NCBI RefSeq assembly: GCF_030269445.1
Contig: NZ_BSTJ01000002.1
Location: 744,001-808,000, forward strand
Direction of reading: 5' to 3'
Source: Actinoallomurus iriomotensis
Lineage (GTDB): Bacteria; Actinomycetota; Actinomycetes; Streptosporangiales; Streptosporangiaceae
Length of the DNA stretch: 64,000 nucleotides
Under the pieces are notes generated by a model. The model saw only the letters and a list, made by a program, of their open reading frames with translations, did not search any database and was not told where the DNA came from. A program made the translations under genes and the position numbers. This document shows, in pieces, positions 8,294 to 14,974 of the stretch (position 1 is the stretch's first letter; each line of letters opens with the position of its first letter).

Positions 8294-8878
8294 GTGGCTT
8301 CATCCGACGGTGCGGGACGGTCGCTGCGCGCCGACGCCCAGGCCAATCACGACCGCCTCCTGGAGGTCGCGGCCAAGGCGTTCGCCGAGGACGGGGCCGA
8401 TGCGTCGCTGAAGGCGATCGCCAAGGAGGCGGGCGTCGGCATCGGGACGCTCTACCGGCGCTTTCCGACGCGGGAGATCCTCGTCGAGGCCACGTACCGC
8501 AGCGAGTCGGCTCGGCTCTGCGCCTCCGCCGGCGACCTCCTGCGGCACATGCCCGCGGTCGACGCCCTGCGCGTGTGGATGGAGCGATTCCTCGGCTACC
8601 TGGCGACCAAGCGCGGCATGGCCGAGTCACTGCGCGCCGTACTGACCAACGACGACGACCTGCGGCTGAAGACGCGCGGCATGCTGATCGACGCTCTGGG
8701 GCTGCTGCTGCGTGAGAGCGAGGAGCAGGGGACGGTACGCGACGGCCTCGACCCGGCCGACGTCGTCATGGCACTCGGCGGCATCGCGCTCATCGCGGGC
8801 GACCAGGACCAGCGCGACCTCGCCGGGCGGCTGCTCGATCTCCTCATGGCGGGCCTCACCGCGGGCTCCGTTCAGTAG
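8294..8878 (+). CDS. TetR/AcrR-family regulator
   Basis: A 194-residue regulator. The N-terminal HTH reads RLLEVAAKAFAEDGADASLKAIAKEAGVGIGTLYRRFPTRE in outline, and a C-terminal helical domain resembles the SbtR-like (TetR_C) group with VWMERFLGYLATKRG. GTG at 8294 is chosen for the GAGGGG ribosome site 7 bases upstream; an earlier in-frame ATG would add 41 basic residues that run through the operators. It is divergent from the SDR and very likely represses it through the two operators in the gap. Confidence 0.92.
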   Translation: MASSDGAGRSLRADAQANHDRLLEVAAKAFAEDGADASLKAIAKEAGVGIGTLYRRFPTREILVEATYRSESARLCASAGDLLRHMPAVDALRVWMERFLGYLATKRGMAESLRAVLTNDDDLRLKTRGMLIDALGLLLRESEEQGTVRDGLDPADVVMALGGIALIAGDQDQRDLAGRLLDLLMAGLTAGSVQ

Positions 8879-8967
8879 TGGTTCCGGGCTAGATGTCCGG
8901 GTTTGACGGCTTCGTTGCGCATCGATCATGCTGGTCGGCGACCATCACTCCGACAGAGGGCGGCGAC

Positions 8968-9840
8968 GTGCGCATCGGGCTGCTGGGGACCGGACCATGG
9001 GCGGAGATCGCGTACGGGCCCGCGCTCCGCGACCACCCCGAGGTCGAGTTCATCGGAACCTGGGGGCGCCGGCCGGAGGCGGCGGCCGCGATCGCCGAGA
9101 CCTTCGGCGGCCGCCCGTACGCCGACGCGGACGCTCTGATCGCCGACTCCGAGGCGATCGCGATCGCGCTTCCCCCGGCCGTCCAGGCGCCGCTGGCCGC
9201 GCGCGCCGCACGGGCCGGACGCCACCTGCTGCTGGACAAGCCGCTCGCCGTGGACGTCGCGGACGCGCGGGCCGTCGTGGACGCGGCCACCGAGTCGGGC
9301 GTCGCGTCGGTCGTCTTCTTCACCACGCGCTTCACCGGCGAGCCGGCCAGATGGATCGACGAGCAGGCGGAACGCGGTGGCTGGTTCACCGGTCACGCGG
9401 ACTGGCTGGGCGCGCTGGACAGCGGCGACAGCCCGTTCGCGAACTCACCGTGGCGGCGGCAGAAGGGCGGGCTGTGGGACGTCGGCCCGCACGCCCTGTC
9501 GGTGCTGCTGCCGATACTCGGCGACGTCGAGAAGGTCGCGGCGGCCGTCCCCGGCGCCGGTGACACGGTCAATCTGGTCCTGCGGCACGCGAGCGGCGCG
9601 TCGAGCACGGCGACGCTCAGCCTGACGGCCCCGCGCCCCGCCGCGGGCAACGGCGCGGAGTTCCGCGGCGAGTCCGGCGTCGTCTCACTCCCGAAGAACG
9701 AGGAGACCTCGGTGACCGCGCTGGGCCGCGCGATCGACGCACTGCTCGAGTCGGCACGCACGGGCCGCGCACACGCATGCGACGTACGCTTCGGCCTCCG
9801 CGTGGTGGAGATCCTCGCCGAGGCCGAACAGCTGCTCTGA
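8968..9840 (+). CDS. Gfo/Idh/MocA-family oxidoreductase
   Basis: A 290-residue protein with an N-terminal Rossmann fold (IGLLGTGPWAEIAYGPAL), the family motif LLLDKPLAV (variant of EKP, carrying the conserved Lys) and a C-terminal alpha/beta dimerisation domain with KGGLWDVGPHALSVLLPILG. GTG at 8968 is preceded by AGAGGG at a good distance and starts directly at the Rossmann strand; a start 75 bases earlier is less likely. It probably acts on a sugar or cyclitol with NAD(P). It stands alone, 89 bases after the TetR gene. Confidence 0.88.
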   Translation: MRIGLLGTGPWAEIAYGPALRDHPEVEFIGTWGRRPEAAAAIAETFGGRPYADADALIADSEAIAIALPPAVQAPLAARAARAGRHLLLDKPLAVDVADARAVVDAATESGVASVVFFTTRFTGEPARWIDEQAERGGWFTGHADWLGALDSGDSPFANSPWRRQKGGLWDVGPHALSVLLPILGDVEKVAAAVPGAGDTVNLVLRHASGASSTATLSLTAPRPAAGNGAEFRGESGVVSLPKNEETSVTALGRAIDALLESARTGRAHACDVRFGLRVVEILAEAEQLL

Positions 9841-9993
9841 CGCCACTGCCCACCGCGCCGACGGTCGGCACCGACCAACAGCATCGCCGAGCGGCGGACT
9901 CCCCGACGGGCACCCCCGCGCCGGCCGCGTGGCCCGCTGCGACGTCTGGCGTGAAACCGCCGGTCGGCGATCACCGCCCGCGCCGCCCCACGG

Positions 9994-10770
9994 TCAGGCC
10001 GGGGCGGCGATCACGTGGGTGAGGGCGGCGACACGGCGATACGGGTCGGTACGTCCGGCGCGTTCCTCGCACGCGAGGAGGCTGTCGAGCTCCGCGCCCT
10101 CCGGAGGCGGAGCGTCGGAGGCGGCGAGGTCGGTGAACACCCGCACGCCGTACCACGCCCGCACCGCCAGACCGCGTTCGGCCAGCGCCGCGGTCAGGTC
10201 GGTGAGCCGGTCGGCGCGGGCGATGACCCCGATGCGGTTGCCGTAGGACATCCGGTCGAAGGCCGCTTCCGCCGTCTCCCAGTCGCCCTGGAGGCCGGGG
10301 CGCATCGCGAGCGCGTCGCCGTTCCGGACCAGCAGAGAGACCAGTCCACCGGGGGCGACCGTACGGGCGAGGCCGGCCAGCGGCGGGCCGGGGTCCTCGA
10401 AGTACATGAGGACGCCGTGGCACAGCACCGCGTCGAAACCCGCGTCGGGGACCAGGTCCGCGAGTTGGGCGACGTCGCCGTGCACGATCCGCACCCGCTC
10501 CCGTACCTCGGCGGGCTCCTCCTCGATCGCGGCCGTCAGGTCGGCGAGCAGCGCGGCGGAGGCGTCCACGCCGGTCACGTGGTGGCCGAGGCGGGCGAGC
10601 CGCAGGAGCTGAGTGCCCTGCCCGCACCCCACGTCGAGCACCCGAAGGGCCGGGCCGCCGGGAAGGTGCGCGGCGAGCTGCCTCGCCACCAGTTCCTGCC
10701 GGACGACCTGGCGCAGCGTTCCCAGCCGACCACGCCAGCGTTCCTCCCCAGGCGTGAAGCTCGTGGCCAT
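9994..10770 (-). CDS. SAM-dependent methyltransferase (CmoM/SmtA-like)
   Basis: A 258-residue class I methyltransferase: motif I VLDVGCGQGTQLLRLA, motif II VTGVDASAALL, acidic HGDVAQL, motif IV FDAVLCHGVLMYFEDP and post-motif LVRNGDALAMRPGLQGDW. The last stretch (RNGDALAMRPGLQG) is reminiscent of CmoM, the tRNA carboxymethoxyuridine methyltransferase, though many actinobacterial relatives have unknown substrates. It is divergent from a frameshifted small gene; an inverted repeat lies about 60 bases upstream. Confidence 0.88.
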   Translation of the reverse strand: MATSFTPGEERWRGRLGTLRQVVRQELVARQLAAHLPGGPALRVLDVGCGQGTQLLRLARLGHHVTGVDASAALLADLTAAIEEEPAEVRERVRIVHGDVAQLADLVPDAGFDAVLCHGVLMYFEDPGPPLAGLARTVAPGGLVSLLVRNGDALAMRPGLQGDWETAEAAFDRMSYGNRIGVIARADRLTDLTAALAERGLAVRAWYGVRVFTDLAASDAPPPEGAELDSLLACEERAGRTDPYRRVAALTHVIAAPA

Positions 10771-10829
10771 GACGACTCCCTTCGGTCATGCCGCCTCTAC
10801 CCACGAATGAATACAGCGATTCACTTGAA

Positions 10830-10843
10830 TTATTCTTGAATAA
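10830..10843. promoter_or_regulatory. AT-rich inverted repeat in divergent gap
   Basis: TTATTC-TT-GAATAA is a perfect 6-bp inverted repeat with a 2-bp spacer, in an unusually AT-rich stretch (about 10805-10845) between the methyltransferase and the small frameshifted gene. TTGAAT is also directly repeated here. It could be a regulator site for either gene; the binding protein is unknown. Confidence 0.35.
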
Positions 10844-10908
10844 CCCGCCGAAACGGCGTGGCGTGTTTATCATCTCCAGGTAGGCAGAGCAACAAAGAAG
10901 GGTGAGCA

Positions 10909-11213
10909 ATGGCGAACGATGAGCTGGTGAGAATCCTTCAAGAGCTCGGAGACAAGGGCTGGTAACGGAGCTGGCAACGGTCGCGGAAGCGTACCGCGAC
11001 CACATGTCCGAACGGATCCCACACGGCCACGACACCATCGGGGCCGTTCGCGGATGCCAGGACGATCCGCCGTGCCGGCCGCTACGAGAGGTCGTTGTCT
11101 CGTTCGATCCGGAGACTCGGCGGATGCCGGGATCGTTTCCCAAAAACGAAAGAAGGCCCCTCCTGGGAAACCGGGCGGGGCCTTCTTTCATATTTAGCCT
11201 GTGCACATGCTGA
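10909..11213 (+). pseudogene. Frameshifted small gene of unknown function
   Basis: ATG at 10909 behind AGAAGGGTGAGCA opens a frame that reads MANDELVRILQELGDKGW and stops at TAA 10963. The next frame continues without interruption as TELATVAEAYRDHMSERIP and later LREVVVSFDPETRRMPG, which has protein-like composition. One extra G in GGCTGGTAACG would join them. So this is a roughly 80-100-residue protein broken by a single-base deletion, or a sequencing error. The frame's end (11213) runs through the terminator hairpin, so the true 3' end may also be altered. No family is recognised. Confidence 0.5.
11148..11189. terminator. Bidirectional Rho-independent terminator
   Basis: A perfect 13-bp stem (GAAAGAAGGCCCC with GGGGCCTTCTTTC) encloses a 16-base loop. 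T-rich sequence follows on both strands (TTCTTTCATATTT on plus, TTCTTTCGTTTTT on minus). It sits between the convergent small gene and hrpB and should end transcription from both. This is the clearest intrinsic terminator in the window. Confidence 0.85.
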
Positions 11214-11236
11214 TTGAGACTACTTCCTTCGGTCTC

Positions 11237-14059
11237 TCAGCCTCGGCGGCGGGTGTTGGTGCGGCGGGTCGGCTCCGCGGTGGCCGGGTCCTCCGGCCAC
11301 GGATGGCGTGGATAGCGTCCGCGTAGCTCCGCTCGTACGCTCCGGTAGCCCTCGCGCCAGAAGGAGGCCAGGTCCGCGGTGACCGCGGCGGGGCGGCCGG
11401 CCGGTGACAGCAGGTGTACGACGAGCGGTACCCCGGCGACGCGTGGGGCCTCCTGCCAGCCGAACAGCTCCTGCAGCTTGGCCGCGAGCACCGGCCGTTC
11501 GCCCGTGTAGTCGATTCGGATTCGCGAGCCGCTGGGCACGGTGACGCGTTCCGGCGCGACGTCGTCGAGGCGCGCCGCGCACTCCCACGGCAGCAGGCCG
11601 CGCAGTGCCGCCGCCACGTCGAGGCGCCGCAGGCCGGCGCGGTCGCGGGCGGCGGACGCCAGGTCCAGCGACGTGAGCAGGGCGTCGTCGTCCATCGCGG
11701 GCCAGGGCGGGCCGAGCGCGCGATGGCAGAAGGCGAGCCGCGCGCGCAGCGTCTCCGCGTCACGTGTCCAGGACAGCAGGCCCAGCCCCTCGCGGCGCAG
11801 CCCCTCTCGCAGCGCGGCGCGGACGAGTTCGGGGCGGGGATCGTCCAGGGGTACGGCGCCGAGTTCGATGGCGCCGAGCCGCTCGACCCGGCGGGCCACC
11901 ACGTCGCCGTCGCGCCAGACGACCTCCTCCTCAACGGACGCCCCGACGGCGAGCCGCGCGGTCTCCTCATCGATCGGGACGGCCTGGCGGATGCGGGCCG
12001 ACGGAGCACCCGCCGGCCGGTCGGCGACCGCGATGGCGAGCCAGCCGGACCCGGTCAGCCGCGACCCGCGCTCGGGGACGGCCGCCGTCCCCGACGCCAT
12101 CAGGTAGCCGCCGTCCCGCGCCCGCGCCACCCGTTCGGGGAAGGCGAGCGCGACCACGATCCCGGCGGCCGTCTCGTCATCCGGCCCGGGAGCCCTCACG
12201 CCGCCGGAGCGTCCCGCCGCTCCGGACGCCCCCGCACCGCCGGACGCCGACATACGCGACGCCGCGGCGCCCCCAGAGGTCCCGGCGTCACCGGACACCC
12301 CCGCACGAGACGCACCAGCACCACCAGACGCTCCCTGCCCGCGAGACGCCCCGGCACCGCCGGGTGCCGACATACGCGACGCCGCGGCGCCCCCGGACGT
12401 CCCGGCGTCACCGGACACTTTCGCCCTGGACGTCGCCGCATCGCCTGACGTTCCAGCACCACCAGACGCCGACGCGCCACCGGACGGCCTCCGCCCAGGA
12501 GACGCTTCGGCACCGCCGGACGCCGACATACGCGACGCCGCGGCGCTACCGGACGCCCCCGTATGAGACGCCACCGCGCCTCCAGACGCCACCGCCCCAT
12601 CCGACGCTGCCGCGTCGCGGGGCAGGGCGCGTCGTAGGCGGCGTGCCTCGTCGCGGAAGGAGCCGTCGTGTCGTCGGGCGCGCCACTGGGCGACCAGGTC
12701 GTCGTCGCCGGTTCGGCGGTCGTCCGACAGCAGTGCCACGACCTCGGCGGCGCGTTCGCCCACGTGCGCGGCGCCGTCGATGAGGGCGCGGGCCAGCCGT
12801 GGGTGGACGCCGACGCGCGCCATCTCACGTCCGCGTTCGGTCGCGCGGCCGGCATTGTCCACGGCGCCGATGGCGCGGAGTGTGGCGCGGGCCGCTCGCA
12901 GCGCGGCGGGCGGCGGCGGGTCGAGCAGCGCCAGCCCGGCGGCGTCCGGATCTCCCCAGCACGCCGCCTGGAGTGCGAAGCCGGTCAGGTCGGCCAGTTC
13001 GATCTCGGCGCGTGGCTGTTCGGGCAGCCGGTCGTGTTCGGCCGCGGACCAGCAGCGGTACACCCGGCCCGGTGCCTCGCGCCCGGCACGGCCGGCCCGC
13101 TGGTCCGCCGTCGCCCGCGAGGAACGTACGGTGGCCAGCGCGCCGAGGCCGCGCGCATGGTCCACGCGAGGTTCGCGCGACAGGCCGGAGTCCACCACGG
13201 CGCGCACGCCCGGCACGGTCAGGGACGACTCGGCGACCGAAGTGGCGAGCACGACCCGCCGGGCGCCGCCCTCGCGCGGTCGAAGGGCCGCCTCCTGGAC
13301 CTCCGCGGGCGCGCGGCCGTGCAGCTGGAGCACCTCCAGACCGCCGAGGGCGCCGGCCACCCGCCCCAGCTCACGTACGCCGGGCAGGAAGCACAGCACG
13401 TCGCCGTCCCCCTCCTCCAGCGCCCGGCGTACGGTCCGTGCGACGTGGTCGAGCAACGCGGGATCGACCGACAGCCCGTGCGGCGGGCGTACGGGCCGGG
13501 GCGGTGGCGTCCAGATCGTCTCCACCGGATGCACGGCCGCGTCGGCCGTCACCACCGGTGCGCCGCCCAGCAACCGCGCCCACGCGGCGGTGCCCGCCGT
13601 GGCCGACGCGGCGATCAGGCCCAGGTCGGGCCGGAGCGCCGCACGTATGTCGAGCAGGAACGCCAGCGCCGTGTCGGCGTCGAGGTGGCGTTCGTGGCAT
13701 TCGTCGAGGATGACGACGTCCGCGCGCACGTCGGGGTCGTGCTGGAGTCGTTGCAGCAGCAGGCCGGTGGTGACCACCTCGACCGCGCTGCCGGGCCGCC
13801 GCTCCCCGCGGATGGCGTATCCGATCCGCTCGCCGACCGGCTCACCGAGCATCCAGGCCATCCGGCGGGCGGCGGCCCGCGCGGCCAGCCGGCGCGGTTC
13901 GGCCACGATGACCCGCCGTCCGGTCTCGGCGAGGGCCGGCGGCACGAGCGTGGTCTTGCCGGTGCCGGGCGGCGCGGCGAGCACGGCGGTGCCCGAGTCG
14001 TCGAGCGCGTCGCGCAGGGCGGGCAGCGCGGCGGCCACCGGGAGGTCGAAGGAACGCAC
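11237..14059 (-). CDS. hrpB: ATP-dependent RNA helicase HrpB
   Basis: A 940-residue DEAH-box helicase. It starts FDLPVAAALPALRDAL, then Walker A APPGTGKTT, motif Ia AEPRRLAARAAARRMA, DEAH variant DECHERHLD, SATAG (motif III), ATSVAESSLTVPGV, and the arginine-finger region DQRAGRAGREAPGR. HA2 and the HrpB C-terminal domain follow, with PSGSRIRIDYTGERPVL and LLSPAGRPAAVTADLASFW. GTG 14059 is preferred because the HrpB consensus begins there; an earlier start at 14125 is possible. Odd feature: about 140 Ala/Ser/Gly-rich residues (about 484-623) are inserted just before LAFPERVAR, giving a protein larger than usual. HrpB is linked to RNA processing in some bacteria; its role here is not known. 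Confidence 0.93.
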   Translation of the reverse strand: MRSFDLPVAAALPALRDALDDSGTAVLAAPPGTGKTTLVPPALAETGRRVIVAEPRRLAARAAARRMAWMLGEPVGERIGYAIRGERRPGSAVEVVTTGLLLQRLQHDPDVRADVVILDECHERHLDADTALAFLLDIRAALRPDLGLIAASATAGTAAWARLLGGAPVVTADAAVHPVETIWTPPPRPVRPPHGLSVDPALLDHVARTVRRALEEGDGDVLCFLPGVRELGRVAGALGGLEVLQLHGRAPAEVQEAALRPREGGARRVVLATSVAESSLTVPGVRAVVDSGLSREPRVDHARGLGALATVRSSRATADQRAGRAGREAPGRVYRCWSAAEHDRLPEQPRAEIELADLTGFALQAACWGDPDAAGLALLDPPPPAALRAARATLRAIGAVDNAGRATERGREMARVGVHPRLARALIDGAAHVGERAAEVVALLSDDRRTGDDDLVAQWRARRHDGSFRDEARRLRRALPRDAAASDGAVASGGAVASHTGASGSAAASRMSASGGAEASPGRRPSGGASASGGAGTSGDAATSRAKVSGDAGTSGGAAASRMSAPGGAGASRGQGASGGAGASRAGVSGDAGTSGGAAASRMSASGGAGASGAAGRSGGVRAPGPDDETAAGIVVALAFPERVARARDGGYLMASGTAAVPERGSRLTGSGWLAIAVADRPAGAPSARIRQAVPIDEETARLAVGASVEEEVVWRDGDVVARRVERLGAIELGAVPLDDPRPELVRAALREGLRREGLGLLSWTRDAETLRARLAFCHRALGPPWPAMDDDALLTSLDLASAARDRAGLRRLDVAAALRGLLPWECAARLDDVAPERVTVPSGSRIRIDYTGERPVLAAKLQELFGWQEAPRVAGVPLVVHLLSPAGRPAAVTADLASFWREGYRSVRAELRGRYPRHPWPEDPATAEPTRRTNTRRRG
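12190..12610 (-). repeat. In-frame Ala/Ser/Gly repeat insert inside hrpB
   Basis: The segment encodes a low-complexity run with recurring units such as AAASRMSASGGA and SGDAGTSGGA. At DNA level the block beginning GCCGACATACGCGACGCCGC recurs at 12246, 12366 and 12522 (120 and 156 bp apart), so the insert grew by tandem duplication. It is flanked by well-conserved HrpB sequence and keeps the frame, so it is probably a flexible linker between the helicase core and the C-terminal domain. Confidence 0.8.
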
Positions 14060-14163
14060 GCCATCAGTCTCGCGGAACACCGCCGGTCCCACGGACGGCG
14101 GCGCGGTCCGTGGAGGCGGCTCCACCGCTTCGTGCCGATGGCGCTCCCCGGCGGCCGGCCCCG

Positions 14164-14659
14164 CCGGGCGTACGGTGACGGCACCGTCGCCGGGATGGCG
14201 TCCGCACCGAACGGCGGCTTCGGCGACCGGCCACCACCCTCAGGCAACGCAGCGCGACGGCCGCATCCGCAGTACCCGGACGGGCGCGCCCACCACCACC
14301 CCCGCCGCGCCGCAGCGGTGAACCGCCACCCTGAGCGAACACGCAACGCCCCCGGGCGTACGGCGACGGCACCATCACCGCGACGGCGTCCGCGCCCGGA
14401 CGGCCGCCCCATCCCGCGCGGCCAGACGGCGCCGCCGGGCACGGTCGGGTGCACGTCCTCACTGTGTCTCGCGAGATGGACGAGCACCTCGGTGCGGATC
14501 GCGGGGCGGCGCGTCGAGAGCCTGGCGCACGCTACCCGGCCAGGCGCGGCCGCCACCGCTCCCAGCAGGACCGCGGCAGTGAACCGCCACCCCGGGGCGT
14601 ACGGCGACGGCACCGTCACCGGGACGGCGTCCGCGCCCGGTCGGCCGCCTCATCCCGCG
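14164..14659. repeat. Three dispersed copies of a structured GC-rich repeat
   Basis: Copies start near 14164, 14352 and 14593 and share GCGTACGGYGACGGCACC followed by a GGCGTCCGC block; the second and third copies extend over about 67 bp to a CATCCCGCG end. Outer arms CCGGGCG and CGCCCGG plus inner GACGG/CCGTC pairs would allow a long hairpin. A second shared word, GTGAACCGCCACC, precedes copies two and three (14317, 14579). The whole 14126-14974 stretch holds no convincing gene. Confidence 0.7.
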
Positions 14660-14714
14660 TGGCGCATAGGACCTGTCCTGGCGGTGCCCGTATCCGCGGT
14701 GCCCGTCCGGGCGC

Positions 14715-14857
14715 GGTCGCCGCCGCTCTCGGCCGGGCCGTGGTCGTGAACCCTCATCGTCGGCGAGCACGCGGCCGGCCCCCGCCGGGCGTGGTAGCCG
14801 CCGCTCTCGGCCGGGCCGTGGCGGTGAACCGTCAGAGTCGGCGAGCGCGTGGCCGGC
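14715..14857. repeat. Tandem 78-bp repeat, two copies
   Basis: Two copies (14715-14779 and 14793-14857) share GCCGCCGCTCTCGGCCGGGC, then a GTGAACCNTCA word and a CGGCGAGC...GGCCGGC end, offset by exactly 78 bp. GTGAACC also occurs in the neighbouring repeat family, so the two families may be related. They lie just upstream of the large LuxR-type regulator and could be a protein-binding or mobile (MITE-like) array; no coding function is seen. Confidence 0.65.
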
Positions 14858-14974
14858 ACGGGCTCCGCCGTCAGTCCCGCACCTTTGGACACTTTCGGTC
14901 ACACCAAAAGCATGGAGATTTGATCAAGATTCAACCAGAATGCACTGATCTGCCGATTCGGCGAGAGGCGGGAT

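Noticed and set aside
9971-11206. A 411-codon minus-strand frame covering the methyltransferase and upstream gap
   Set aside because: It is out of frame with the methyltransferase motifs and crosses the terminator hairpin.
12668-14749. A 693-codon open frame on the plus strand opposite hrpB and into the repeat region
   Set aside because: No recognisable domains and Arg/Gly-rich; the minus strand carries all HrpB motifs.
14164-14857. CRISPR array
   Set aside because: Repeats are long, irregularly spaced and degenerate, without uniform spacers or cas genes.
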